From Oscillospiraceae bacterium (lineage in GTDB: Bacteria > Bacillota > Clostridia > Oscillospirales > Ruminococcaceae), in the NCBI GenBank assembly GCA_014799385.1, contig JAAVIC010000033.1:124001-188000 (forward strand): 64,000 bases of DNA, read 5' to 3'. Of this stretch, positions 24,120 through 32,291 are shown one piece after another. The notes under the pieces were generated by a model. It had not been told where the DNA came from, searched no databases, and was given only the letters and a program-made list of their open reading frames with translations. Positions within the stretch are counted from its first letter, which is position 1. Each line of letters opens with the position of its first letter. A program made the position numbers and the translations under genes.

Positions 24120-24516
24120 CGCCGCACTCCTTTCGACAGTCGCCGCAGATACCGTAAATCACGGTCTTGCCAATATCCACAAAAAAGTTGTGGCTTTTCT
24201 CAATGTGTGCGCTCATATCCGCCATAAATTCGCAGTCCATATGGATTATTTTCCCGCATTGCTCGCACTTTAGGTGAAAATGCCAAGAGCATTCCTCGCT
24301 TTCGTTAAGTTGGTAACACGAAGCGTCGCCGTCCGTATAACGCTTGAGGATTCCTTGATTCGTAAGCCGCGAGAGCGTTCTGTAAACCGTTGCCTCACCG
24401 GAGCTTACCTTTCCGCTCTTGATAATGTCCTTTGCCGTGAAGCACTTTCCGCGGTGTTGATTAAAAAACTCAACAATCTCATCACGCTGCTTGGTGTTGT
24501 AATTGTTTCTATCCAT
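24112..24516 (-). CDS. zur: Fur-family regulator, probably Zur
   Basis: A 134-residue Fur-family repressor. A winged helix (KRYTDGDASCYQL region) precedes the metal part: WHFHLKCEQCGKIIHMDC with the HFH regulatory site and the first CxxC, and GICGDCRKEC with the second CxxC of the structural zinc site. As first gene of the zinc-uptake operon with its own box in the promoter, it most likely senses zinc and represses the operon, itself included. Ferric or manganous sensing cannot be excluded by sequence. Confidence 0.88.
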   Translation of the reverse strand: MDRNNYNTKQRDEIVEFFNQHRGKCFTAKDIIKSGKVSSGEATVYRTLSRLTNQGILKRYTDGDASCYQLNESEECSWHFHLKCEQCGKIIHMDCEFMADMSAHIEKSHNFFVDIGKTVIYGICGDCRKECGDV

Positions 24517-24532
24517 TATGAAATCTCCAAAA

Positions 24533-24589
24533 TGATAATGATTTTCACTTTCATTTTCAAATTATAACATATTTTTTTGAAAATTTCAA
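24533..24589 (-). promoter_or_regulatory. Promoter and Fur-family operator of the zur-znu operon
   Basis: On the minus strand TTGAAA (24584-24589), 17 bp and TATAAT (24561-24566). Just past the start point, 24533-24547 is TGATAATGATTTTCA on the + strand: one mismatch from the 7-1-7 Fur-family box. This places the repressor on the initial transcribed bases. Confidence 0.82.
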
Positions 24590-24598
24590 TAGTTTTTA

Positions 24599-24627
24599 TT
24601 GATTTTTCTGAAAAAATATTGTATAAT
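24599..24627 (+). promoter_or_regulatory. Promoter of pduL
   Basis: TTGATT, 17 bp and TATAAT. It is back to back with the zur promoter. A small TTGGGCA/TGCCCAA hairpin (24641-24657) lies in the leader. Confidence 0.7.
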
Positions 24628-24691
24628 GAATACGTAAGTATTGGGCAATTTGCCCAAATCATATATTTTTATTATAATGGAGGAACTTAAA

Positions 24692-25270
24692 ATGGCAGAG
24701 GTACTTATTGAAACATCGGCGCGCCACGTTCACGTTACACAGGAAACGCTTGAAGTCCTTTTCGGCAAGGACGCACAGCTCACCAAAAAGAAAGATTTGT
24801 CCCAGCCCGGACAGTTCGCCAGCGAACAGAGAGTGACTGTTGTCGGTCCTAAGAAGGAACTTGCGAACGTTTCCATTCTCGGTCCGTGCCGCAATGCCGA
24901 CCAAGTGGAGCTTTCGGCGACCGACGCGCGCTCCATCGGTGTTGATATCGCTATCCGCGAGAGCGGCGACATCGCGGGAACTCCCGGCTGCACGCTTAAA
25001 GGTCCCGCAGGCGAGGTAACTATCAAGGAGGGTGTTATTGTTGCCAAGCGGCATATTCACCTCACCCCCGAAACTGCGGAGAAGCTGGGTGTTAAGAATA
25101 AGGACATCGTTTGGGTTAAGTGCAACACCAACGGTAGAGCGGCTATTCTCGGCGATGTTGTGGTTCGAGTAAGCGACAAATTCGCGGACGCTATGCATAT
25201 CGATACCGATGAATCCAACGCAATCGGCGCAACTCCCGGACTTATGGGAGAAATCATCAAGGAGGTCTGA
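24692..25270 (+). CDS. pduL: Phosphate propanoyltransferase PduL-type phosphotransacylase
   Basis: A 192-residue PduL enzyme that swaps CoA and phosphate on a short acyl group (acetyl or propionyl). I start at ATG 24692, after SD GGAGG; the longer frame runs into the leader. Two repeated beta-barrel halves each carry the zinc-ligand His motif: SARHVHVTQETL and AKRHIHLTPETAEKLG. The C-terminus GLMGEIIKE is typical. No microcompartment shell, aldehyde dehydrogenase or acetate kinase gene is near, and there is no encapsulation peptide. It probably serves as a general phosphotransacetylase in fermentation. Confidence 0.93.
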   Translation: MAEVLIETSARHVHVTQETLEVLFGKDAQLTKKKDLSQPGQFASEQRVTVVGPKKELANVSILGPCRNADQVELSATDARSIGVDIAIRESGDIAGTPGCTLKGPAGEVTIKEGVIVAKRHIHLTPETAEKLGVKNKDIVWVKCNTNGRAAILGDVVVRVSDKFADAMHIDTDESNAIGATPGLMGEIIKEV

Positions 25271-26440
25271 ATGTCAAACGAGGTACATCACCCGCCTAAA
25301 GATCATTTTAGGATACTTCTTGAAAAGATACACGAGATGTTGACCGAAACCACGGAGATACGCGAGGACTGCGTGTTTCTTCCGAAGTGGAATATGACGA
25401 TCCGCCCCGAGATCGAACAGCTTGAGGGACGAATGGCGGTGTTGAATTTCTACGTATATATGCCCGAATGGGACGAGCCGCTGTTTGAGTGCTGCGCCTC
25501 GACCGGCAATGATTCCGAGACGGCGTTCGGGATTTCGATTACGCAGTTCGTGTTCTGCTTTATGAACGGAGTTCTGGCAATGCTGAACGATGAGGAGCCC
25601 GAACCGTTAGAGAGCGAATTTGCGGGAAAAAATCACCGTTGGGGCGTTTATACGAGCAATTCCATAGGGCTTGGCGAATCAACACCTCCCGAATCCGACG
25701 ACATATGGAATATGCTGCGCGACCACATTGTCAAACGGCTCGGAAACCAGTCGGTAACATATGTAAAGGTTTATGCCTCAAAATGCATAGGCAAAGATGA
25801 TGAACAAGTCATTGGTGAGGTGCGCATAAACGACATTCCCAGTCGTGAGCTTAGTGATATGATGGCAGAGGTTGCCAAAAATTGGGACGTAGAGCAGTTC
25901 GCCTCAAAAAAGCAGTTCTTCTTCATCAAGCAAGACCCCGAAACCAAACTGCCGAACCGCTATGCCGGAGCATCGGGCAGAGCCGAATTTGCCTCGAAGA
26001 TAAAGACATCTTTGGATAGGTTTTTAAGCATCAATACGCAAGAGGATTATGACGATTATCAGGAAAATCTCGGAAGCATAATCGGCGATGACACGCTTGC
26101 GGAGGAGATTATCTACTTCCTGCCCGAAGCGGTAGCCGAGGACGCGTTCAGCGAGATGAAATTCGCGGAGGATATAAGAATCTCCATTGGCGGCGCAGAG
26201 CCGGTAGTTGTTTACAAGAACCAACTCACCGACTATTATCCGATTGTCAAAATCTTTTTCTCGATGTTAGGTTCAAATGTTTTCGGTGAGCAAACCAACG
26301 AAATGTACAGAATGCAAGTGGGAAACAGCTCGATTTACAGTTGTGTTGAACAGATGTCCGAAAACGGCGTAGAAGATCTTTCCAAATGTGTAATGACATC
26401 AACTACTTTCAATCCCTCAAAGAAGTTTGAAATAAGATAA
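25271..26440 (+). CDS. Hypothetical protein, DUF6348-like start
   Basis: A 389-residue acidic cytoplasmic protein that I cannot place with certainty. The first 190 residues (FRILLEKIHEMLTETTEIREDCVFLPKWNMTIRPEI...WDEPLFECCASTGND) have the look of the DUF6348 family of small Firmicute proteins; the rest resembles nothing I recognise. It has no signal peptide, helix or catalytic motif. It starts in the last codons of pduL (SD AAGGAGG inside pduL), so the two are coupled, and ends at a bidirectional terminator. Whether it aids PduL is unknown. Confidence 0.65.
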   Translation: MSNEVHHPPKDHFRILLEKIHEMLTETTEIREDCVFLPKWNMTIRPEIEQLEGRMAVLNFYVYMPEWDEPLFECCASTGNDSETAFGISITQFVFCFMNGVLAMLNDEEPEPLESEFAGKNHRWGVYTSNSIGLGESTPPESDDIWNMLRDHIVKRLGNQSVTYVKVYASKCIGKDDEQVIGEVRINDIPSRELSDMMAEVAKNWDVEQFASKKQFFFIKQDPETKLPNRYAGASGRAEFASKIKTSLDRFLSINTQEDYDDYQENLGSIIGDDTLAEEIIYFLPEAVAEDAFSEMKFAEDIRISIGGAEPVVVYKNQLTDYYPIVKIFFSMLGSNVFGEQTNEMYRMQVGNSSIYSCVEQMSENGVEDLSKCVMTSTTFNPSKKFEIR

Positions 26441-26444
26441 AACA

Positions 26445-26472
26445 AAATCCGCCATTTCAATGTGGCGGATTT
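26445..26472. terminator. Bidirectional terminator
   Basis: AAATCCGCC and GGCGGATTT form a 9-bp stem between two convergent units, with T or A tracts on both flanks. Confidence 0.82.
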
Positions 26473-26476
26473 GCTT

Positions 26477-26827
26477 TTATACCGTAAGATATTTTCGTAT
26501 TCGCTCCAAGGTTTTCTCGCCGATTCCGGAAACGTTCACCAAATCGTCAACGCTTGCGAAATCCCCGTGCTCATCACGGTACTTGATAATCGCCCGCGCC
26601 TTTGTTTCACCGATTCCGTCAATGCTCCAAAACTGATGAAGATTTGCGGTGTTGATATTGATAAGCCCGTTTTCAAGCTCCGGGATATCAACGGTAAACG
26701 CGGCAGCAGGCTCTATCTCGGGCGGATGATTCCTCGTATATTCGCAGTTGCCGAATATTTGTATCACGATAGCGATAGTCATAACAAGCATTGACAAATT
26801 CTGCATTATTCTATTAAAATTTTTCAT
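26477..26827 (-). CDS. ComEA-like helix-hairpin-helix protein 3 of 3
   Basis: A 116-residue protein. An N-terminal membrane segment (about 8-24) is followed by a ComEA-type double helix-hairpin-helix: LININTANLHQFWSIDGIGETKARAIIKYRDEHGDF and VSGIGEKTLERIRKYLTV. The domain binds DNA without sequence preference in competence proteins, outside the membrane. It lacks the SLBB domain of full ComEA. It is the last of three tandem homologues, 17 bp after the second. A job in DNA uptake is possible, but no other com gene is here. Confidence 0.82.
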   Translation of the reverse strand: MKNFNRIMQNLSMLVMTIAIVIQIFGNCEYTRNHPPEIEPAAAFTVDIPELENGLININTANLHQFWSIDGIGETKARAIIKYRDEHGDFASVDDLVNVSGIGEKTLERIRKYLTV

Positions 26828-26844
26828 TTCTATTGTCTACACCG

Positions 26845-27216
26845 TTAAACAGTGATTTCGTCTCGAATGCCCTCAAATACTTTTTCGGTTATGCCATCAA
26901 CCTCAATGATCTGCTCTATTGTTTCAAAATCGCCGTTTTCTTTACGATATTTAACAATCGCCTTTGCTCTATTCTCACCGATTCCGTCAAGTTTTTGAAG
27001 TTGACGAACAGAAGCGGTATTGATGTTTATAGGCTCCCACTCGTGAATGATTAATATTATCGATTCCCCATTCGCAGCAGAATCGTAAACAACAGGTAAA
27101 TCATCAGGCCAGTATTTCACATAAAACAATACTGCATATGATGAGAAAAAGGCTATTAAAATGATGGTTTCAATGATATAACCCACGTCCGAGAGTGTAT
27201 TTTTCAGCTTTTTCAT
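26845..27216 (-). CDS. ComEA-like helix-hairpin-helix protein 2 of 3
   Basis: A 123-residue homologue of its two neighbours. A membrane helix (about 12-32) is followed by WEPININTASVRQLQKLDGIGENRAKAIVKYRKENGDF and VDGITEKVFEGIRDEITV. In the second hairpin GIGEK is replaced by GITEK, so one DNA-backbone glycine loop is altered. It lies 6 bp after the first copy and 17 bp before the third. Confidence 0.82.
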   Translation of the reverse strand: MKKLKNTLSDVGYIIETIILIAFFSSYAVLFYVKYWPDDLPVVYDSAANGESIILIIHEWEPININTASVRQLQKLDGIGENRAKAIVKYRKENGDFETIEQIIEVDGITEKVFEGIRDEITV

Positions 27217-27222
27217 AAGTCA

Positions 27223-27726
27223 TTAGACCGTGATTCTGTCGCGGTTCTTTTCGAGTGTTTTCTCGCCGATTCCATTAACCTTGGTCAACTCATCGACAGT
27301 ACGGAACGCACCGTTAGATTCGCGATAATCAATAATCGCCTGTGCCTTTACCTTGCCAATTCCGTCAAGCTGCTGAAGCTGCTCTAAATCGGCTGAATTT
27401 ATATTGATTAAGCCGGTTTGGGGAGTATCAGCCGGAGTTTCGTTTTTCGGTGGTGGATTTGATGCGGGTTCTGAAATTACAGTAGGAGTGTGATTATCTG
27501 CTGTATCATTTGGGTTATCCGATGTGCTGTCCTCTACAAACGAACTCTCATCTGCTGAACTGATTTTGTCCACAACAGAATCAGAGCTGCTTTTGCCATA
27601 TAAATAGTCATCTAATATTTTCCTGTTCGCCGGATGGTAATTCATTGCGCTTATTACCCCAAGACCCGCCACAAGCAGTCCCATAATGGAATATTCGACT
27701 ATTCTTTCTAATCTGTCAGTTTTCAT
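27223..27726 (-). CDS. ComEA-like helix-hairpin-helix protein 1 of 3
   Basis: A 167-residue protein, the longest of the three. A membrane helix (about 10-28) is followed by a Ser/Asp/Pro/Thr-rich linker of about 60 residues, then the HhH pair GLININSADLEQLQQLDGIGKVKAQAIIDYRESNGAF and VNGIGEKTLEKNRDRITV. Both GIGK/GIGE hairpins are intact. The linker looks like a spacer through the cell wall. It follows tex by 14 bp, so the three genes appear to share the tex transcript. Confidence 0.85.
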   Translation of the reverse strand: MKTDRLERIVEYSIMGLLVAGLGVISAMNYHPANRKILDDYLYGKSSSDSVVDKISSADESSFVEDSTSDNPNDTADNHTPTVISEPASNPPPKNETPADTPQTGLININSADLEQLQQLDGIGKVKAQAIIDYRESNGAFRTVDELTKVNGIGEKTLEKNRDRITV

Positions 27727-27740
27727 AGGAATTGTCCTTT

Positions 27741-29888
27741 TTATACGGGCTTTTTCATTGTAAGTGAGATTCTTCCGCGCTTTATATCAACATCAAGCAC
27801 CCATACTTTGACGACCTCACCGACCTTAACCACTTCTAGCGGGTGCTTTATAAATCTGTTGCACATCTGCGAAATATGCACCAGTCCGTCCTCGTGAACG
27901 CCAATATCCACAAACGCGCCGAAATCGATAACATTACGAACCGTACCCATAAGCTCCATTCCGGGTTTGAGGTCTTTGATCTCCATTATGTCGCCGCTGC
28001 GCATAAGAGGCGGCGGAAGCTCGTCACGCGGGTCGCGTCCGGGCTTTTCAAGCTCCTTGACAATATCCGTCATTGTGGGAAGTCCCGTACCTGTTTCTTC
28101 GGCAACTTTCTTTAATCCGACAGATTTGACCTTTTCGCGGATTATTGCGCTGTTCCCAAGCTCTTCGGGCGTAATTCCGCACTTGTCGAGCAGAGCTTTC
28201 GCCGCGGTATAGGACTCGGGGTGGATTCCCGTGTTGTCCAGCGGATTCTTTCCGCCGGGAACGCGCAGAAATCCCGCGCACTGCTCATACGCTTTCGCAC
28301 CGAGTTTTTTAACTTTCAAAAGCTGCTTGCGGTCGGTAAACTCGCCGTTCTCCTCGCGATAGGCAACGATATTCTTTGCAACCGCGGAATTGATTCCCGA
28401 AATGTATGACAGCAGAGAGTATGACGCGGTGTTCAAATCCACACCCACCGAGTTTACGCAGTCCTCTACAACGCCTTTCAGAGCCTCGTCCATACGCGCC
28501 TTGGGCATATCGTGCTGATATTGTCCAACACCGATTGCCTTGGGGTCGATTTTGACAAGCTCCGCCAACGGGTCTTGCAGCCGCCGCGCTATGGATACCG
28601 CCGAACGCAGCGAAACATCATAGTCCGGGAACTCCTCCGCCGCAAGCGGCGATGCGGAATACACCGACGCTCCCGCCTCGGAAACCACCATATACGATAC
28701 CTTTTGCGGAATCGTTTTGATGAGGTCGGCGGTAAACTGTTCCGTTTCGCGGGAAGCCGTTCCGTTTCCGATTGCAATCGTGGAAACATGATGCTTTTCA
28801 ATCATTTTGGAGATTATCGTCTTTGCCCGTTCCATTTCGCCTTTGGAACGCGTGATGTAGATAATCGTGGTATCCAGCACCTTGCCCGTGCTGTCCACAA
28901 CCGCGCATTTACAGCCGTGCGCGTATCCGGGGTCAAGACCGAGTGTTACCGTATTTTTGACGGGCGATGCCATAATCAACTGCCGCAGATTTGACGCGAA
29001 CACCTTAATAGCGCCCTCTTGCGCGTTAGCGGAAAGCTCATTCCGCACTTCCCTTTCGATTGACGGAAAAATCAGCCGTTTGCAGCTGTCCTCACAAGCC
29101 GTGCGGACAAGTTCTCCGCACTTTCCGTTGTTCTTAACGTATTCCGCGATGACCGGCTTTTCACCCTCGCCATCGTCCAAAGCCACGGAGACCTTCAACG
29201 CGCCGTCTTTCTCGCCGCGGTCGAGCGCAAGAACGCGATGTCCCGCGATTTTGCACACCGGCTCGGAATACTCGAAGTAATTCTTGTACACATCGTCCGC
29301 CTCTTCGGAGGTCGCAGCAGAGCTTATCGTGCCGTATTTCAGATACATTTCGCGCAGCTTTTTACGTAGCTCGGCATTGTCGGACGCGTCCTCGGCGATT
29401 ATGTCCATCGCGCCTTGGAGTGCCTCCTCGGCGGATTGCACGCCCTTTTCCGCGTTCACAAATGCCGCCGCCTCATTCTCGGGAATCACCGACTTGTCCT
29501 GTTTCATCAGAATCTCCGCGAGCGGCTCCAAGCCCTTTTCACGTGCCACGGACGCTCTCGTTTTCCGCTTCGGCTTAAACGGACGGTAAATATCCTCGAT
29601 CTCCACCAACGTCATTGCACTCTCAATGGATTTCGCGATTTCGGGAGTCATCTTTTCCTGTTCGGTGATTGACGCGGAAATCTCTTCTTTGCGCTTTTCA
29701 AGATTCCGCAGATAGGTCAATCTGTCCGCAAGCTCACGCAGAACAACATCGTCCAGCGAGCCTGTCTGTTCCTTGCGATACCGCGCAATAAACGGAATGG
29801 TCTTATCATCGTCAATCAGAGCGACTGTATTGTCAACTTGCTCTTGCCGAAGATTAAACTCCTTGGCAAGTGTTTGGTTTATATTCAT
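27741..29888 (-). CDS. tex: Tex-family RNA-binding transcription accessory protein
   Basis: A 715-residue protein from ATG 29888, which has SD AAAGGAG 7 bp upstream; the longer frame runs into the promoter. The order is the Tex N-terminal helical region (IPFIARYRKEQTGSLDD), a YqgF-like RNase H fold (LGLDPGYAHGCKCAVVDSTG), a helix-hairpin-helix pair (VVEDCVNSVGVDLNTAS, ISGINSAVAKNIV) and a C-terminal S1 domain (GMELMGTVRNVIDFGAFVDIGVHEDGLVHISQM). It binds RNA and acts on transcription or RNA quality control. Catalytic residues of the YqgF fold were not verified. Confidence 0.95.
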   Translation of the reverse strand: MNINQTLAKEFNLRQEQVDNTVALIDDDKTIPFIARYRKEQTGSLDDVVLRELADRLTYLRNLEKRKEEISASITEQEKMTPEIAKSIESAMTLVEIEDIYRPFKPKRKTRASVAREKGLEPLAEILMKQDKSVIPENEAAAFVNAEKGVQSAEEALQGAMDIIAEDASDNAELRKKLREMYLKYGTISSAATSEEADDVYKNYFEYSEPVCKIAGHRVLALDRGEKDGALKVSVALDDGEGEKPVIAEYVKNNGKCGELVRTACEDSCKRLIFPSIEREVRNELSANAQEGAIKVFASNLRQLIMASPVKNTVTLGLDPGYAHGCKCAVVDSTGKVLDTTIIYITRSKGEMERAKTIISKMIEKHHVSTIAIGNGTASRETEQFTADLIKTIPQKVSYMVVSEAGASVYSASPLAAEEFPDYDVSLRSAVSIARRLQDPLAELVKIDPKAIGVGQYQHDMPKARMDEALKGVVEDCVNSVGVDLNTASYSLLSYISGINSAVAKNIVAYREENGEFTDRKQLLKVKKLGAKAYEQCAGFLRVPGGKNPLDNTGIHPESYTAAKALLDKCGITPEELGNSAIIREKVKSVGLKKVAEETGTGLPTMTDIVKELEKPGRDPRDELPPPLMRSGDIMEIKDLKPGMELMGTVRNVIDFGAFVDIGVHEDGLVHISQMCNRFIKHPLEVVKVGEVVKVWVLDVDIKRGRISLTMKKPV

Positions 29889-29994
29889 AGAAATACTCCT
29901 TTTGGGAATTTCCGAACCGCGCATGCGCGATCCGAATACCACAAGTATATTTTATCATATTTTACAATTAATTTCAAGTACTTTTTCAAAAAAA

Positions 29995-30023
29995 TTGACA
30001 ATTTTCGAAAATTATAGTATAAT
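29995..30023 (+). promoter_or_regulatory. Consensus promoter of the 30045 lipoprotein gene
   Basis: TTGACA, 17 bp and TATAAT, 22 bp before the start codon, with a strong AAAGGAGGG SD in the gap. Confidence 0.85.
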
Positions 30024-30044
30024 AGATTTGAAAGGAGGGTTTTT

Positions 30045-30665
30045 ATGAAAAAAACCAAAAAATTAATTGCCGCAGTTCTTGCGGTTACGATTTCGGCGGC
30101 ATTTACGGGGTGCGACAAGAGCGAAAATCCCGGTTCTGTGCCGGAAAGCCCCGCTGTTGTTTCGGACAGCGAAACCGGCTTTAATATTGATAGGGCACGA
30201 AAAAGTATTGTCGTGAAAGGTCAGCCGTTTGAGATTCCAACGCCACTGAAAGATATTAAGGGAGACTGGTCGTATACCATTGATGACAGAGTATGGCGTG
30301 AGGGAACTTGTCTTGTAAATGTTTATTACAAAGACGAACTTATGCTTGCTGGCGGCGGTGAAAACTATTTTAACGGCAAAGATAAGGAAGCCATTATGTA
30401 TAATACGACCATTAAGACAGACGATTGTTCAGTGGATGGTATAACGCCACTTAAAACCACCAAACAAGAGGTACTCGAAAAATACGGCGAACCAGATTCC
30501 ATCAATGAGGATTCTGAAGGTGAAATTTTTTACTATGGTGAAAGAGGACAAAACAACTATATAAATGGCAGAGCAAACGATCAATGTGTCACCATTGGAA
30601 TTAACAAAAACGGAATTGTTGATCTTGTCAGCGTAACTTACGCCGACTTGACTAAGGAATATTGA
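30045..30665 (+). CDS. Lipoprotein with BamE/SmpA-like G-P motif
   Basis: A 206-residue secreted lipoprotein. The signal peptide ends in FTGC with a lipid Cys at about 24, then a Ser/Pro linker. Near the C-terminus, DGITPLKTTKQEVLEKYGEPDSIN resembles the turn in BamE/SmpA-like domains (T..EVL...G.P), which fold as small alpha/beta protein-binding units. The 58488 lipoprotein has the same arrangement (VNGIVTGSTQSEVLKAIGDPWKK). The gene is monocistronic with a consensus promoter. Substrate and partner are unknown. Confidence 0.78.
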   Translation: MKKTKKLIAAVLAVTISAAFTGCDKSENPGSVPESPAVVSDSETGFNIDRARKSIVVKGQPFEIPTPLKDIKGDWSYTIDDRVWREGTCLVNVYYKDELMLAGGGENYFNGKDKEAIMYNTTIKTDDCSVDGITPLKTTKQEVLEKYGEPDSINEDSEGEIFYYGERGQNNYINGRANDQCVTIGINKNGIVDLVSVTYADLTKEY

Positions 30666-30720
30666 ACATCACATTCCGATTACAGCTTTATTTACCGCAA
30701 TGAATCACCTTGCTACACTC

Positions 30721-30749
30721 TTGACATTATGCGGAAAATGTGTTATAAT
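30721..30749 (+). promoter_or_regulatory. Consensus promoter of the FNT gene
   Basis: TTGACA, a 17-bp spacer and TATAAT. The start site near 30756 excludes any coding start upstream of it. Confidence 0.85.
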
Positions 30750-30780
30750 ATTGATATTAAACGATATAGGAGAAATTTTA

Positions 30781-31428
30781 TTGAAAAAGTTTGTAATGCA
30801 ATTCTTTAACGCAGTAATCGGCGGAATGATGATTGGAATCGGCGGCTGCGTTAGTCTTTCGTGCGAGAACAAGATTGTCGGAGCAGTGCTGTTCTCGTTG
30901 GGATTGTTCGCGATAATCCAGTTCGGTTTCGGTCTGTACACCGGGAAAATCGGATATGTGCCGCTCAGAAAGCCGCCTTATCTGCTTGAATGCCTGTCCA
31001 CACTGCTTGGGAACATCGTGGGAACGTTCATAGACGCGTTTCTGTTGCGAAACACTCGGATTTTCGCGGCAATCGGCGAGAAAGCAAACGCAAGTGTTCT
31101 TACAAAAGTGAACGATAATTTGTTAAGTTCGTTCATTTTGGCGGTGTTCTGCGGAATATTGATGTTCCTTGCCGTGGAAAACGCACGAGCTTGCCGCGAA
31201 GAGGGCGCGCACACCGAAAAAGTAATCGGCATTCTTCTGTGCGTGACGGTGTTCATTATCAGCGGATTCAATCACTGCGTTGCCGATATGTTTTACATAT
31301 TCCTCGCGGGACAATTCCCGTCCGCAATTGGGTATCTTGCGATTGTGATTCTCGGAAACTCGGTCGGCGGAATGCTGATTCCGATGTTGAAAATGCTTAC
31401 GGAAAAGCCGTTTGAGAAACAAAAATAG
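30781..31428 (+). CDS. Formate/nitrite transporter (FNT) family protein
   Basis: A 215-residue membrane channel with six hydrophobic segments. FNT features are VMQFFNAVIGGMMIGIGGCVSLS at the start, LSTLLGNIVGTFIDAFLL (the first broken-helix region) and FNHCVADMFYIFLAGQF...LGNSVGGMLIPML (the second; central His is in FNHCVADM). The start is TTG 30781, with SD AGGAGA, because the promoter at 30721-30749 leaves no room for the upstream ATG. The central HCVADM marks formate or nitrite/hydrosulfide-type pores; in an anaerobe formate is likely. Confidence 0.88.
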   Translation: MKKFVMQFFNAVIGGMMIGIGGCVSLSCENKIVGAVLFSLGLFAIIQFGFGLYTGKIGYVPLRKPPYLLECLSTLLGNIVGTFIDAFLLRNTRIFAAIGEKANASVLTKVNDNLLSSFILAVFCGILMFLAVENARACREEGAHTEKVIGILLCVTVFIISGFNHCVADMFYIFLAGQFPSAIGYLAIVILGNSVGGMLIPMLKMLTEKPFEKQK

Positions 31429-31430
31429 CA

Positions 31431-31457
31431 AAAGGGAGCGTTTCCGCTCCCCTTTTT
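31431..31457 (+). terminator. Terminator after the FNT gene
   Basis: GGGAGCG and CGCTCCC form a 7-bp stem with a TTTC loop, followed by CTTTTTG. It also faces the convergent XRE gene. Confidence 0.85.
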
Positions 31458-31459
31458 GT

Positions 31460-31675
31460 TTAATCGAAGTAGAACAACTCCTCGAACTTCTTGTCCAACG
31501 CGATACACAAAATCAGCGCCAGCTTTGCCGTTGGGTTGAACGAGCCTGTTTCGATGGAGCTTATCGTGTTCCGCGAGACCCCTACCACCGCCGCAAGCTG
31601 TGCTTGGGACATTCCCTTTTCGGTGCGCGCCTGTTTGAGGTTGTTTTTAAGTATTAGCTCACCGTCCATAATCAC
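31460..31675 (-). CDS. XRE-family transcriptional regulator (71 aa)
   Basis: A 71-residue helix-turn-helix protein of the YgzD type: NNLKQARTEKGMSQAQLAAVVGVSRNTISSIETGSFNPTAKLALILCIALDKKFEELFYF. It is only the DNA-binding domain. It is the last gene of a four-gene operon, overlapping the 31672 gene by 4 bp, and probably acts on the direct-repeat operator at 32615-32689. Such regulators are commonly paired with small membrane proteins in Firmicutes. Confidence 0.9.
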   Translation of the reverse strand: MIMDGELILKNNLKQARTEKGMSQAQLAAVVGVSRNTISSIETGSFNPTAKLALILCIALDKKFEELFYFD

Positions 31676-31986
31676 GCTCCAAAAAACTTCAGGAAGTAGA
31701 TCACAGCCACGAATATTCCCAATGCGGCGAAAATAATTCCAAGTATAAGATAATGCAGGTCTTTCAGCTTGATAAATCGGTATATGTTCCCGGCAGCAGC
31801 CGCAATATTCAATGTGGCTACGTAATCCTCAACAGGCATATCTCTTTCCAGACGCCCGTACGAGAATACGCATAAACATACAAACATTGCCAGAATAATC
31901 CATATCATTGACCTATCATGAATATGATTTTCCATTTCATCAGACTTCTCCGCTCTTGCTTTTGCAAGAATTTCATCTTTTTTCAT
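31672..31986 (-). CDS. Small two-to-three-helix membrane protein, DUF6442-like
   Basis: A 104-residue membrane protein. A short cytoplasmic start MKKDEILAKARAEKSDEMENHIHDR is followed by three hydrophobic segments (IIWIILAMFVCLCVF, TLNIAAAAGNIYRF, HYLILGIIFAALGIFVAVIYF). Its first 17 residues are nearly identical to those of the 32292 gene, so the two are duplicates. DUF6442-like proteins of this type accompany YgzD-like regulators. Function unknown. Confidence 0.72.
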   Translation of the reverse strand: MKKDEILAKARAEKSDEMENHIHDRSMIWIILAMFVCLCVFSYGRLERDMPVEDYVATLNIAAAAGNIYRFIKLKDLHYLILGIIFAALGIFVAVIYFLKFFGA

Positions 31987-32009
31987 TTGAGTTTCCTCCC
32001 CTTACATAG

Positions 32010-32279
32010 TTACGTCCCCAACAACTTGCGAAGGAAATCCACCGCGCAGAGAACACCTGCCGCCGCAAGGCAAATTCCCAGAACAAGCATTCGGCGGTTT
32101 TTTGTTTTTGCGAATTGGGTAAAAACAATCACCGCAGTTGAGAGGCACGCTATCGCGGAATAGTCCTCCATCGGAATATCCTCCGGGCGCAGCACCAGAT
32201 AAACACCCATCGCCGCTAACAGTGCCGCAATAATCCATGTAACCGGATTGTTCTTCTTGATTTTCATTTCGTTTTTCAT
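32010..32279 (-). CDS. Small membrane protein of the XRE-linked operon
   Basis: An 89-residue protein with three hydrophobic stretches (VTWIIAALLAAMGVYLVLR, IACLSTAVIVFTQF, LVLGICLAAAGVLCAVDFL). It lacks the charged AKARAEKSDEME head of its two neighbours but keeps their helix pattern and the PMEDY/D-A-F motif before helix 2. It is probably a third, trimmed paralogue. SD GAGG precedes ATG 32279. Confidence 0.7.
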   Translation of the reverse strand: MKNEMKIKKNNPVTWIIAALLAAMGVYLVLRPEDIPMEDYSAIACLSTAVIVFTQFAKTKNRRMLVLGICLAAAGVLCAVDFLRKLLGT

Positions 32280-32291
32280 AATTAGACCTCC

